Positions 38,012-53,000 are shown, numbered from the stretch's first letter. The stretch: 64,000 nt of DNA from Myotis daubentonii (GCF_963259705.1 NC_081844.1:20383715-20447714), one strand, 5' to 3'. Notes: generated by a model from the sequence alone, not told the origin. Program-made: numbers and translations.

Positions 38012-41000
38012 CAGACTCATGGGTAGATAGATGCATAGATTCATAGATAGACAGGAAGACAGGGTCTCCTCTCCCATGCTAAGTCACTTTCTCACCCTTG
38101 GCCCTGCTGGTGTTAGGGCGGATCTTTCTCTGCCCTGTGCACTGCAGGGTGTTGATCAGTATTCCAGGCCCACCCACTAGATGCCAGTAGCACCTCCAAG
38201 TTGTGACAACCACAAATGTGCCTAGACATTGTCGAATGGCCCCTAGGGGGCAGCATCGCCCTGGGTGAGAGCTGCTGGCCTGAGTGGGGCTCTAGGCACT
38301 GTTCACCTTCCTCCTCTGGGGCTTTGCTTCCCTTCCCTCCGGGAGCACTGGGCCTGAGCCAGCCCCTCCCTGCGCTGTGCAGCCTGGGCATTGGTGGGCC
38401 CACCGTGGAGTGCTGGCTCCCCCACCTCTCCCACCTTTGACTTGTCTTAGCGCCCCCTCCAGCCCCAGCAGCTGAGCTCAGTGTATGCATGACCTCTCTC
38501 CAACTGGCCGTGACCCCCAGCATGGTCCCCCTCGGCCGCCTGCTGGTCTTCTATGTCAGGGAGAATGGAGAAGGGGTTGCCGACAGCGTCCAGTTCACTG
38601 TGGAGACTTTTTTTGAAAACCAGGTAGAACATCGGGATCCCAACGGGGTGGGGGTGGGGGGGACCCCAGGGTGTCAATCGCCATCCAGGGCTGGGAACCC
38701 CAGGGTGTCAATGCGGGGTGGGCTGTGCACAGCTGCCACATGGTGGCGCCACAAGCAGGACTTGGAAGGGCTGCCCTGCCTTCAGGAATAACCAGACCCT
38801 AAGTTGCGTCTTAGCTGGAGCTTCTCCAGAAGTCACCCAGATGGGGATTTGCATTCAGCACACACAGGGAAAAGCTGTTCTCTACCCCACTGGGCTCCGA
38901 CCTAAGGGACACGGCTTAGGCCCCAACAGCAGGCTCAGCCTGCCCTCTCCCTGCACCCTTCACACCTGGCCGCAACACGCCCTCGGCCAGCGCCTGTCTC
39001 CCATGCCCACCTCCCATCCTGTGCACAGAATGTCCCAGTTGCACCAGCTTAGTTCCTATCACTCTGCCTTTCCCTGTGTCCTCGCCTGGATGGCTGGGCT
39101 AGCGAGGACCAAGGCGGGAGAGGGTAAGGGGGCGGTTTGGGAGGTTTGGGCCAAGCTCCTGATTTCTCTGCTGTGTTTGGGTCCAGGTTTCACTGACGTA
39201 CTCGGTGAATGAGACGCAGCCCGGGGAGGTTGTGGACCTGCGGGTCAAGGCTGCCAGGGGCAGCTGCGTGTGTGTCGCTGTGGTTGATCAGAGCGTCTAC
39301 CTGCTGAGGTCTGGTTTCCGGCTGACTCCCGCCCAGGTGAGTGTCGGCTTCCTATTCCTCCCCAGGTTCGCTTGCTTGTCAGCAAGTGAAGAGCCCAGTG
39401 TGAACCCACATACCCTCTCTCCATGGGGCTCATTTCTCAGCGAACCCACCCCTTGTCGCTGCTTCTGTGCGGTTGAAAGATCTTGGAGTCAAATTCAGAA
39501 AACCTTTGCGGCGCAACTTTGTCCAGGTCTCACCTCTCCGGCCTCAGTCTGCCCATCTTTAAAATGGGCCAGTGCCACTACCAACCTAAAAATAGGAGGA
39601 ATTTCAAAGTGAGAGGCAACAAGCATGTATTCTAGATCAATAAGAAGAGCTACTAGGGACTCACTGATTCCGGTAGAAGCTCAAATAGTGTCTGGTTAGG
39701 GGACAAAGGCAAAGGGTGTTTACGGGAAAGAGAAGGGGAATAATTACATCAGTAGGAGGAAGGCATTTCTGTTGGTGCAGGTAACATAACGTAGTGATGC
39801 TAATTCTAGACGGTTTTTAAATCTTTTCAGCCTAGTAGTCATCAGGCTGGTAGTTATAACTGCTTTCCTGTTACCTTTGCAAACAGTTCTTGGGGGCACA
39901 GTGTTGCTTTAGGCCTCGTCCACGGGTTATTTTGCCCGGTTTTCACATTCCAAATGTTGGAGGCGTACGTCGTGCAAGGCAGTTCCTCTGGCGTGGCCGC
40001 TCCGGCTCCGTCTTAAAGGGCTCCCTTTATATTGTGTTTACCACCACCAGTGCCTCTCCCCAAGGCTTGTCATCAGTGATGTATGTGACAGGAGGTTGAG
40101 ACGGGAGCACGCCAGGCCCATGAGAGAAAAGAAACCCTTAGCTGACTGACCCCCACGCCCCGCCTGCCTGTAGGTTGTCCGGGACCTGGAAGATTACGAC
40201 GTGTCTGCTGCCCTCAGGGTGTCGTGGGAGGACGGACCCCTCTGGTGGGCTGGGCTGGCCGCCCGCCGCCGGCGGCGCTCCTTCGTCTTCCCCTGGCTCT
40301 GGGGCGTCACCAAGGACTCCGGGTTCGCCTTCGCCGTAAGGAGGGGTGGTCTTGGAACCCACTTCTGTGCTCTTCTCATTTTGAAACAAAGGGTCTTGGG
40401 GATACAGAGTTGGGTGGGGGTGGAGGCTCCCAAACTCATTGCTGCAGAACTTGTTTGCGATTCTCCCCAGTGAAAGCTCCTAAGTGGACCCCCACCCCCA
40501 CCCCCTCCACCCCCCCAGTCTCCGCCAGTGTGCAAGGCAGATGAGAGCAGAACGGTTCTCAGCACGGACTGACAACTTGAACTTGATAGGGAGCAGTGAT
40601 GTTCAGGTGCTTTGCTGGAAGGAAAACCTCCACATGGGGAGTGGGTGGCTGTGTTCTCAGGTGGTGGGTTCACTTGCAATGACATCTGTAGCTCCCGTCC
40701 ACCCCTCTCCTTCCTGCCTACAAGGGCGGGGCTGGTGCCGGCAGCCCCCACGTGTACACGTGTCAGTCTAGGTCTGTCAGTCTAGGTCAGGCTGGGAGCC
40801 CACCTTACCTGCGGATGGTCTCCACGCGAATGCGTGTCCCATCTGAAGGTGCTTTTCTTCCCATTTTAAAAAGGCACCCCCCCCCCCGCACACACACACC
40901 GTTTTTACTATGGAATTTTCCATACATTTGGAAGAGTTGAATAAATTTATAAATACCTGTATACCTACCACCTAGATCTCACAATTAACCTTTGGCTGTA

Positions 41001-44000
41001 ATAGTTTTAAAAATTATCTTAAAAACGACATATATAAAACATATGCAGTATATTTGAACAAATGACTTATCTTGCTATGTTAGCTAAAATATATTTATTC
41101 CATATCTCTCTGTACCTGTAGACCTGTGTTGGAACAAATGAAGTTTCAATTACGTGCTTGTTGAATGACGGGAGATTTGAATCCCTGGGTCCTGGAAGCT
41201 TTGGGAATTAGGAGGTGCTGTTTCTGAGTCAGAGTAACTAGGTTTGCATTCCTGTGCACAAAGCAGAGTCGGCCAGACCAGGACGGAGCTTCCCCTCAAT
41301 CCAGTTGTCCCCAAAATTAGCAGAGTGATGAAGATAATTGTGACAGTCACTGGCCCTTGGTCTGGACCAGGCACTACAACAGTTGATTTTGTGTGTGTGT
41401 GTGAAAGCCACACAACAGGAAATTTAACCATTTCAAAGTGAACAATTCATTGGCCTTTAGTGTATTTGCAATGCGATGCAACCACTACCTCTACCTAGTA
41501 CCAAACCATCCCCATCACCCCAAAAGGAAACCCCATCTCCATTCGCAGTCACTCCCCATGTCCCCTTCCCCACCCCGGCAACCAGCAGTCTGCTCTCTGT
41601 CTCTCTGGATTTGCCTGTCTGAGCCACAAATGTATCGGCCTTTCCTCTACTCTGTCCTGGATGGCCCCTGGGTGCCATAACCCCCTCAGTCCATGTCACC
41701 ACGCCTGCTGCAGGGCCATGACACAGAAGCAGTGTTGGGTCAGTGGCCTCAGGGTGATGAGAACTGTTGGGGACATTACATCCACTTCCCCACCGTGGGT
41801 CTCTTGTTGTCTGTTGCCTAGGAAACAGGGCTGGTGGTGATGACTGACCTGGTGAGCCTGAACCACCGGCAGGATGGTGGCCTATACACCGACGGGGCTG
41901 TCCACACCTTCCAGCCCCACACAGGGAGCCTGATGGCAGTGGCGTCCTCCAGGCAGCCTCCCAGGTAATTGCCGCTGCCTCGAGCAGGGTTTTCTAACTT
42001 CACCCTGTTGACATCTAAGGCTGTGGCTAAAAAAGAAAAAGAAAACTACCCCCCCCCCCAAAAAAAGGCTGGGGCCAGATCATTCTTTGTGGTGAGGCAG
42101 ACCCATGCACTGTAGGGTGTTGAGTAGCATCCTGGCCTCCACCCATCAGATGCATGTAGCTTCAGTTTCCCCGGTTGTGACAAGCAAAAATGTCTTCAGG
42201 CATCACCCATTGTCCTCTTGGTGACCAAAATCACGACTTACCTAGTGGGCTGAGCACTGAGCATTCAGCTCTACCCTTCCCCATTTTTAGCCACGTTACA
42301 GTGCATGGGTTGGGGTTGTAGAGAGAGGAAGGTCCATCAGGAGAGAAGGATCAGGACAGGGAAGGAAGCTGAGGCTTAATCCTCCATCTCCCAGAGATTC
42401 CGCTTAGAAAATTATATTACTCTTTCTCTTTCCCCTGCTTCTTTTTCTTTCTCTTCCTCCTTCCTCTCAAAATCTCTACCTTCTCAAGTTGAAACCAAAT
42501 AATTACTTTTCAGTCTTTCTTATTTTAACTCTAAATGTTTAAGCCTTTTGAAGGCTATGAATTTCCCTCAGAGTACTGCTTTGGCTGCATCTGAGTTGTT
42601 CTGTAAGTATTTCCATTATAGCTCAGAATATTCCCTTTTTCAGCTTGAATTGTCCAGAAGTTTTTAAACTTTTCAAGTAATTTTTTTATGTGTTTTGTAA
42701 ATTTGTTTCAAATGTGCATCATATCCAGTGAGCATGGTCTGCATGATATCCATTGTCTAGTTTTTATTTTGGAGACTGACTATATTGCCAGTGTTTGTAA
42801 ATGCTCATGTCTATTTGAATATCCTAATCCCTATCATTGGGTACAGGGCTCTCTATGCATACGTGTATCCATATACTCTATATCAGCGGTTCTCAACGTG
42901 TGGGTCGCGACCCCTTTGGCAGTCGAATGACCCTTTCACAGGGTTTGCCTAAGATCATCCTGCATATCAGATATTTACATTACGATTCATAACAGTAGCA
43001 ACATTACAGTTATGAAGTAGCAACAAAAATAATTTTTTTAAAAATATATTTTAATTGATTTTTTACAGAGAGGAAGGGAGAGAGATAGAGAGTTAGAAAC
43101 ATCGATGAGAGAGAAACATCAATCAGCTGCCTCCTGCACATCTCCCACTGGGGATGTGCCCGCAACCCAGGTACATGCCCTTGACCGGAATCGAACCTGG
43201 GACCTTTCAGTCTGCAGGCCGACGCTCTATCCACTGAGCCAAACCTGTTTCGGCCGAAAATAATTTTATGGTTGGGTCACATAAACTGTATTTAAAGGGC
43301 CAGAAGGTTGAGAACCACTGCTCTATATCCTTACTCATCTTTTGTTTGTTTGTTTGCTAACTTACCAATTACTGAGAGAGAGGCATTCACATATCTTCCT
43401 CAGATTTGTGGCTTTGTCCCTGGAGTTATGGAAACCTTTGTTATACCGGAGGTGATGTTTTCTCTTCTCTCCTGTTTCCCCCTTTGGCCTTTCCTTTCTG
43501 CTCCCCTATCGCCTACCTATTTTTCCTCCCACTCTCTTCATTCCTTTGCTTCTCAATCACGGGCCAGCCAGCCAGCTTGGGAAGGGGAAGGGTGCCCTGA
43601 AGACTTTGCCTCCCCACTCTCTGGATTTAAGGGCATATGAGCTGAGACAGGGGAGGCAAGCCTTGGGTGTCCTCTTTCCCACCTCTCCCTCTGAGAGAGG
43701 GCACACAGCCAAAGGGTGCCGGGAATGGGGTCGATGCAGCCAGCAGTCCCTCAGTACCTGGGTCTCTCCGGAGACCCTGAGGATGGCCCCCGGCTCCTCA
43801 GCCCTTTTTCTGAACCAGAAATGGACCAGAGGGCCTTCCGCCCTGGTGGGCCTACCCATGAAAGCCCTCTTCACCTTTCAAGCGTCCTCTGCCTAAACGG
43901 AGAGCCTTCCCAACGCGCCAGCCCCGTCTGCAGTGGCTGCTGGGTGCCTGGGTCCCCTGGGTTCTTCCTGCCTGGGCCACTCATTTAGCAGGAGTGGGGC

Positions 44001-47000
44001 AGGCCCACAGGCTCTTAGCTTCCAAATTCCAAATCAGGGCGTGGCAGACCAGGCTCCTCCTGCGGTCGTTTGGAGGCACACGGAGGCATTTCTGGGATGT
44101 GGTTTGGGTGAGGGAGGCGAGTACCTGCCCCTCAGGCTCCAGGGTCAGCCACTGCCCCAGGGGCCTCGAGGGCTTGGCCTGGAAGCAGCCTTCTGAACCC
44201 CAAAACCACAAAAGGGTAACTGCAAATCCCAATGCAAAAGGCACAGGAAATGCCTTAAAAAGCAGGTGTCTGTGCCTTTTTGTAATTGGATAACATTCTT
44301 AGTCCGAGGACAAGATGTTTTTTTAACCGTGCGCCTGTGGTTAAAATTTTTTCAAACAGGATGGAAGGTAATACAGTGAAGCAGAAGTCTCCCATCTCCA
44401 GAGTCCCTTACTCCCTTCTTAGAGACAACCATGGCCGATAATTTCTTCGATACCCTTCTAGAATTTTTGGGTGCATATATAAGGATTTAAAAACAAACAT
44501 AAACGGGAGAAGACTACGATACTGTTTGTACCTCCCTTCTTTAAGTCAACAGCAAGCCTTGGAGACAGTCCCTAGCGGTCCATACGGTATATGCTTATCT
44601 CCCCCTTTTTCACGGACATAGAATGTTCTGCTGCATGGATGTGGTGTCATGTGATTAACCAGCCCCCTGCTGATGGAGAGTCCGGCTGTTCGCTAATGCT
44701 CACAGGGCTGCCAGGAACTGCTCCATCTGTCTGTCTGGCACAGGTGTTTGGGGGTATTTCCAGGGTGCATTCCCAGGAGAGGTATTGCAGGTTGAAAGAA
44801 CGTGACCATTTTTTAATTCTGAGCCGTTTTGCTAAATTTCCAGTTGGGCTTCTTGTTATTTTTTTTAAGTGAAGGGACAGCCCCCAGGGAAGGTGGACTG
44901 TGAGGCTTCTGAGGATGGACCGATGAGGAATGGAGTGGTTGGGGTGGGGAAGAGCTCCATGTGATGGTGCAGAAAAACAGGGCAAGCCCAAGTCCCGGCG
45001 GCCCTGCTTACCTTCTAAATGCAGAAATGAAACGCTCTCATTTAAGGTGACTCTGCCAAGCCTTTGATGCCTCACTTCTAGCCCTCGTCAAGTAGAACGT
45101 TAGCCCCGCCGAGTCAGAGAATTAACCTGTTACGCCCTAACGAGGTAGAATGCTAACCTGCCAGGTAACAGAATGAAGTGATGGCCATGGAACTTTAATT
45201 ACTTCTTTTTTCCCCCCCATACAGAGCAGAGAAGAGGAGACGGACCTTCTTTCCGGAAACCTGGATTTGGCACTGTCTCAACATCAGGTACAGGAAGACT
45301 CCCTTCCTTCGCCGCCTCTGTGGGCCTCACTGAGGCGTTCACATGAGTCCAGATGTTCCCCGGGGGTTCGCCTGGGGCTCGCTCGACACCCACCTCTGAG
45401 TGAGACCTGGGGCATCTTTTTCTAACACGTAAAACCCAAAGCCATGAAGTCAGCCCTGAATCCTGCTGCAGCCTCTGACATCTGCCCATGACATTTATAA
45501 AATGTAAGGGCTCTGTGCCTCTCGCCGCTCCCTCTTGGGGTAACTCTGTCCGCCCTGTTTGCATAACGAGCCCATTAAAACGATTACAGTTCCCTGGAAC
45601 ATGAACTCGACCCCACCTACCTCCTCCTCACTCCTCAGGGGACTCGGACTCCTGCCCCCAAAACAGGCTGCTTTTCTCAGCACATTTCCTTCCCCCCTTT
45701 TCCTCCTTTTAGTTCTTGGAGCAGCAGTGCCCTGGCAAATTCCTGCCGGATGCCATCGGCTTTTTTCTTGCACTGCTCAGCATGAGACCCCAATGGCACT
45801 AGCAGAAGGTAGTGGTGGCCTGAAAGTTCAGACCCCGGGCCATCGGGGGGCCGCCTCCTGAGCCAGGTCCCCCTTCTAGGCACGAGGTGGCACCAGGCAG
45901 CTGGCATGCGCTCCGTGCAGAACCGAGCTCCCCACCGGGGTTCCCGGGGCTGCTTCCACTGATGTGTGTGTGTGCCCGTTGTGGGAAGGCTAAACTCCTG
46001 GTCAGAATAGATCAGATGATTGCATTTTGCTCTGGGGCCCCAGACTTAAGATGCGCTGTCTGGCCATCATCACTCAGTTATGTACCTGCTTTCTGGGTGC
46101 TAGGTGATGGTTTTGGTGCCGGGAATGGTACCAAGACAAGGGGTGATGTGGTACCAGTCCTGGCACCAATCCTACCGAAGCGTCACGTTCTCATGACGGG
46201 CTGGGCACGGGCTCCAGAGGCGGAAGAGGAGCCCTTTGGAGAAGCTGAGAGGCGCCCAGGGCAGGTGGAGCCCGAGCTGAGTCCCACAAGATGGACACAC
46301 AAGAAAGGGAAGGTCTCCAGGTGGCAGGACCAGCGTGGACAAGAGCTGGGGGCGGGGAGGGTGGTGGGTTTCCACAGGTTGGAGTGAGCTGGGAGGGCCT
46401 GGAGGAGGGGGTGTGGGGGGGAAGGCAGATGGGCTGTGGGGGGGAATGTGGAGAGCCACATAGGGTTGCAGCCAGGGATTTGAGACTTGAGATTTGAGGT
46501 GCTCCCTCCCCCTCTGTTGGCTGTGACCATACGAAGCCATGAAAGTTCTGCCAGCTGGGAAGAGGCTGGGCTTGAGTGGGGGAGGGGTGGCAGCGTGTGA
46601 CCCTCACAGAAGGGACGATAGGTTCGCAGGCACTGCGGGGCCTGACGGGCAGTGTGGCCTCTGCAAACTGCAGCCTGAGGTGTCTGGCTGCCCCGCGAGG
46701 CCCACCTGGGTCAGGCTCCGGAAGTGGACAGAGGTGGACGGGCAGGTGAGGAGCAGCAGCCTGGCTCCCTGCCAGCCCAGGTGTAGTTCCGGCTTCCGTT
46801 CTCAGGCTTCTCCTCGGGTTAAAGGTTTTATTTTCCAACGAGCTCTTTTGCACCAAATGCCAAGGCAAATCGCCAAAGGACGTCCTGGAACCGCAAAGGA
46901 GACAATAGGGTTTGTCCCCAGAGCCATCCCAGAGCGATCAGTGTGCCCCTGGCGGGGGCAGGGAGGATCTGGGGTGGGTTTGAGTAGTGCTGTCCCATAT

Positions 47001-50000
47001 GTAATTTCAAACCTCCTAGTGCCATGTCAGAGGGGTAAAAAGAAACAGGTGGAGTTCGTTTGAATTACGTATTTTACATATGCCCCAAATACTGTTGTGT
47101 CATGTGATCAATTTAAAAATTGTTAAGGCTTTTTATGTTCTTTCTTCCTTTTTGGGAGGGTTACTGTATCAGTTTCCTGGGTCTGCGGTAACACATGATC
47201 ACAAGCCGGGGGACTTAAAACAATAGAAATTTATTCTCTCATGGTCTGGAGGCCAGAAGTCGGAGAGCAAGGCTTCGGCAGGGCTGAGCTCCCTCCGGCA
47301 GTTCTGGGGGCGGATCCTTCACTGTCTCTTCCAGCTTCCGGAGGCTCTAGGTGTCCTTGGCTCGCGGCCACATCACCCAGTGTCCGCCTTGTCTCCCCAT
47401 GGCCTTTCCTTCTTATAAGGACGCCTGCTATTGGGTTAGGGACCACTTACCCCAGCATGGCCTCATGTTAACAGCTGCAAAGACCTGTTTCTGAATAAGG
47501 CCACATCCACAGGTACCAGGGTTCAGGACGTGGACACACCTTTCTGGGACTCACAAGCATGTCCTAAGACTCCCTCGATTCAGCATCTTCCCCCCTAAAC
47601 TGGGCGGAACATGCACTGCTAAAGTTTGTGCCTCTGAACCCGTATTTTGGGGGCCTGTGTCCCTATGGGCTGTCATCCTAAGAGCCATTCACATTTCTGA
47701 TCACAGCGAGTCGGGGTAGAGGGCGGCCCTCTGCTGTCACACGCTCATGGTGTCTTAAATGATTCTCCCCCAGCTGCAGGGGGTACCTCCCTGGGCTTGG
47801 GCCGTGTGGCTCAAGTCATCTGTCCCCACCTCACCGCTGCAGCCTGGCCCCGGAGAAGGGCCCACAGGTTGTCCGTCTTTCTGCAGCGACCCGTCTGGCG
47901 AGGAGATGTTCCGTGTGCAGGCCCCTGACTCCATCACCAGCTGGGTGGGCGAGGCTGTGGGTCTGTCCTCGGCGTGGGGCCTGGGCATCGCCACGCCCTC
48001 CTTGCTGAAGACCTTCAAGCCCTTCTTTGTGGATTTCACGCTGCCCCCCCAGGTGGTCCGGGGGGAGCAGGTCAAGATCCCGCTCAGCATCTACAACTAC
48101 ATGGGCATCTGCGCTGAGGTACTGAGCCCGCCCCACAGCCCTCCTGTTGGGGGGCAGCACCCATGATATCAGGAAGCGGGCGGGTGGGGTCGTCCGGGGG
48201 GGATGTTGGTGGGGGCACAGCACTTTGCTATCAGGGAAGCAGGGGAGAGATGGGGTCATCCTGGGGAGGCCGTGGGGTGAGCATCTGGGATATTGGGGAG
48301 GTATGGGAAGTGGGGCCATCCTGGGGGCCGTGGGAATAGCATCTGGGATATTGGGGACACAGGGTGGGGTCTGCGGGGACGGCATCTGTGTTGTGGAGGA
48401 GGCAGAGGCAGGATGGGATCGGCCTCTGATTCACCAGCCATCGAAGCTGGGGCGGGGCCGGGTGGGGATGTGTGCCTGGCGGAGGGGGGGGTGGGGGTGC
48501 ACATGCCACGGAGCCGCCCGGCCTGACTCCGGGCCTGCATGGGCCTCTGTAAAGGGCCTGAGCGGACATAGTGGTCCCTGTCGCAGCTGTGGTAGCAGGA
48601 AAGCCATCGCATGCACATGAACAGGCGCAGCTGCAGCTTCAGTCTTTATTTCTGGACACTGAAATGCATACACCCGTCTGGGGGGGCGGCTGCCGTGGGG
48701 GCCACAGCTCCCTCTCGGAGGAAATGGAAAAGGCTTCTGTATCAGTTTCCTGTAGCAGCCGTGACAAAGCAGCACAAACCGGGTGGCTTAAGCCAGTAGA
48801 ACTTTATCCTCTCACAGTTCCGGAGGCCGGAGTCCAAGGTCAAGGTGTGGGCAGAGTGGGCTCGTGCTAGAGCAGCGGTTCTCCACCTGTGGGTCGCGAC
48901 CCCTTTGGCGGTCGAACGACCCTTTCCCAGGGGTCGCCTAAGACCATCCTGCATATCAGATATTTGCATGACGATTCATAACAGTCGCAACATTACAGTG
49001 ATGAAGTAGCAACGAAAATAATTTTATGGTTGGGTCACAACAGGTATTTAAAGGGCCAGAAGGTTGAGAACCACTGTTCTAGAGGCTCTAAGGGACAGTA
49101 GCTCTGAGCCCATCATGGCTCTCCTGGCCTCTGGTGGCTGCCGCAACCCTTGTGTTCCTCTTGCCTGTGGCTGCGTCTCTCCCATCTCTGCCCCTGTCTT
49201 CACGTGGCCACCTTCCCTCTGTGAATGTCTGCGTCCAAAGGCTATAAGGAAGGACCCCAGTCATGTTGGATTAGGGCCTCATTGTAATTTGATGACCCTG
49301 TTTCCAAGGTCACGATTACAGGTAGTGGGGGTTAGAGCATCCACATATCTTTTTGGGGGACACAGTTCAACCCATAGCATATCCGCTGGAGGAGGCTGAC
49401 CTTGGAGGCTGGGGGATTTCAGAACGTGGTGACAGGGAAGGACAGCAGGTGAGGTGGAGGGGTCCTGCAGGGCCAAGATCTGGTAGGGGCACAGTGGGGA
49501 AGGGGTGTTTGGGGGGCTCTGATTTGGTGCAGCTTGGGGAGGCCAGGGCACCCATCCTCCCTGACCTTGTCATCTTTGAGCCCCGTCTCAGCCTGGATGC
49601 CAGCTGGAGGGTGAGAGGAAGGGCGGCGAGGAGGGCTCCCCATGGTTAGAGGCAGCTCTCGGGGGCAGCGATTGTAACCTGGGGCCGGGCGGAGCGGTAA
49701 GCGGGGCACAGGGTCAGGGGTCCAGCTCGGTGTCAGCCTCACCCGGGCCAGCTGGGCGCTTGGGACACGGCTGGCCTTCTCCAGGCCCCGCCCAGGTGCA
49801 CAGTGTCCCCCAAGGCTTCTGGCTTATTTCACACGGACAACAGAAGATGCGAGCTGTGGCCCCAAAACAGAGACACTGTGGAAACCAAGAGACGTTACTC
49901 CCCCCAAACAGATTGCTGGCTTTTCCTGAAAAATGAGGACATCTGTCGAGGGAGGGGTTGGAAATTGTGAGCTGAAAGGCGCCGAGGCTGCTGGGGGCTG

Positions 50001-53000
50001 GGGCGTGGTCTCAACACACCTGCGCCTCCCTTTCCTCAGAGGAACCTCTGGGCTTTAGCTTGGCTACACTACCAGCCGTTCTGCCTCAGTTTTCCTATCT
50101 ATAAACTGGGTGTGCGAGTTCAGCCTGGTCCCGCTCACTCCCACAGGCTCAGTGGTTCACTGAGTTCTGTTTCTTTAGCTCCTGGCAGGGCACCTGCTCC
50201 CACGAGGTACTTCATTCATATCTGCTGGCCGGACAAGCAGATGTGGAGCAAAGAGCCTGTCCTAGATTTGGGGTTACAGAGACACATGGTGCACACGCAT
50301 GCGCACGCAGAGCTGTTAGGGTGCTGCAGACCTTGGTGATTGGAGAGTCTCAGAGGGCTGCCCTGTGGGGCTGGCACGGGGAGCGGCTCATCACTCGATG
50401 CCCCGGGGTGGCTGTGGAGAGGTGGCCCTTGAACTGGTCTTGGTCTGGGGGGAACTAGACCTGGGGGATGTGGGGAGCTGAGGGGGACTGGGGCTCCCAG
50501 CAGGACACTGCGGGTACTGGTTCTGGTTAGAACTGGAAAGGGGGCTTCCAAGGAGGGCACGGCTTTGGGGGAGGGCTGGCAGGCTGTCGGTGGCGGCGGG
50601 TGGTGGGGTGTGCTGGGGGTCGCACAGACTCCGGGCACCATGAGCCCACCCCCTGCAGGTGTATGTGAAGATCTCCGTTCCCAAGGGCACCCGGTTTGTT
50701 GGGCATCCCGGCAGACGTCATCTGACCAAGAAGCTGTGCATGGCCTCTGGGGAGACGGAGCCCATCTGGGTGGTCCTGTCCTTCAGCGACCTGGGGCTCA
50801 GCAACATCACAGGTGAGGGCCCTGCTCTTTGGGCACCCCCTCCAGGCCACCCAGGGGCCCAGGCCCTGCCCACAGGCATGGGCGCGGTGCGGGGGGGTGG
50901 GGGGGGAGCAGGTGCGGGGAGGGCCCTCCTGAAGGGCAGGACAGCAGCTGGGGAGGCAGGCCAGAGGGAATGGTCAGGAATGGGGGAGGCGGCCCCTGAG
51001 GGTGGGGCTTGAGGCCTTACCTGCTAGAGCCGGGTTCTTAAGGCACCAAACCTGTGTAGCACACACGTGTGCATGCATGCAAGTACAAACACACACACAT
51101 GCATGCACACAAACACACGTATGCACAGACACACATGTGCATATGCACATACACACCATGCAGCTTTCACATGTGCGTGCATGCGCACACATACATGTGC
51201 ATATATGCTACAAGGGGGCAGGACAGCTCCCTGCTCTGAGAGCAGCACTGAGCACTCAGATCTCTGCAGCCAAAGTCCTGGCTTACGGAGAAACAAGCTG
51301 CTGCCGGGACGGGAAGCCCAGCAAACAGGCCGAGGAGAGCTACGCTGACAGGAGGGTCCCCGCCGGGAGGGACCACACCCGGCGCAGCGTGATGGTGGAG
51401 GTGAGCCCACGCCCTCGCCCAGGGCACTTTCAGGGCTCGGCTCCCTAGGCCCTCCCTGGTTTCTTTCAGCAGGGGGCCCTCGGGGCCCTGGGGGCCCTGG
51501 ACAGGTGAGGGGCCCCTCGCCGTGGCGCAGAGCAGGCTGTGGCGAACCAGCCTGGGATGCTCTAGGGAAGCGTGGCCCCCGCTTACTAGTTTTGTGGAAT
51601 GAAAGCGGTGCTGAGAGCTGAGAGGCCCACGCGGCTGTGCTGGTCACGCCGAACTCTGAGGGGCATTTGTTGGGTTCAGTTCTGGGTGCCTCCTTTCTCG
51701 CTGTCTCCCGCTACGTGGGAGCTGTGTGTGGAAGGGGCAGGGCGGGAGCACGGGCGGGAGAGACAGGAGACAAGGGGTGCTTGGACGGACAGTGGGGTGG
51801 GGAACCTGTGCTTGGCAGACGCAGGCCTCCCCCTCTGGGTGCTGAGGGGCGTCAGGTGGGGCCTTCGGTCACGGCAGCCTTCAAGGCACAGTGCTCCCCA
51901 CCCCGAGAGGGACGCTGGGCTGGCAGCCCGTGAAAGAGGGTGGCCAGGAGGGCCCGTGGGGGCGTGGGGAGCATGACAAGCCCAGGATTGGTTGGTGAGT
52001 TTGTTTGACTAGAGCCCAGGGAAGGGGACGGGAGCCTCAGTTTCCCCACCTGGGCCTGGGAGGTGGGCAGCCCAGTCCTTGTCTGTGTACCTGTGAGATT
52101 GGCATCACCCTGTCCAGAGCGGGAGCCGCTGCCCTGGGAGGGCACTGCACCCTCTCCTGACTGCCAGCCAACGCTGTTTTCCCCATTTCTCTGTTTCAGC
52201 CCGAAGGAGCTCCCCGCACATACACCTACAGTGCTTTCTTCTGTCCCAACGGTGAGTCCCGGGCCCACCCGGCTGAGGACTTCGGCCCTTACCCCTGCAG
52301 TGCTGCAGCTCTCCAGCTGCTAGGTAGACAGCCACCCTCCCTGGGAGCTGAGGACCCAGCAGCAGAGAACTGAGATGTTCTGTCTGGGGACAGCCATGAA
52401 CCAGAGTGAGGGCTGGGCACCTGCCACACAGGAAGTGAGTGTACGCAATTGCAGACTGTCGATGCCAACGAGAAAAGTGACCATGGGCAGGAGTAGAGCC
52501 CAGGGTCCTGGTAAGGGGTGTTAGGGTGGCACTGAGAAATTAGGGAGACCCAGACCTTGGCGCAGCAGAGGAGGACATGGAAAATTAAAGTGAGTTCCAG
52601 AAGGTGGGGGTCTGGGGTCTACCTTGACGCCCCTTAAATTAGCATTATGCCTGGTTAGAGCGTCATCCCGATATGCCAAGGTTGTGGGTTCAATCCCTTG
52701 TCAGAGCATGTACAAGAATCAACCAATGAATGTATAAATAAGTGAAACAACAAGTTAGTTTCTCTCTCTCTAACCCACTGAGCTACTGGCCAGGGCTCTA
52801 GCACCATTTCTTGAAAAGGCTTTTCTTTCTCGGTGGGATTGCCTTCACAGCTTTGTTGAAAGTCAGTTGTTCAGACGTGTGTGTGTCTATTTCTGGACTC
52901 CCTGTTCTGTTCCATTGAGGATTTGTCTATGTTGACAGCAAAGCTACACTCTGGTGATTCCTGTAGCTTTATTTTATTTTTTTGAGAATTTAAAAAAATA

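Noticed and set aside
38451..38462. Alternative acceptor of exon 15 at 38462
   Set aside because: It keeps the frame but removes the Pro-rich linker that matches the human protein. Retained only as a possible minor variant.
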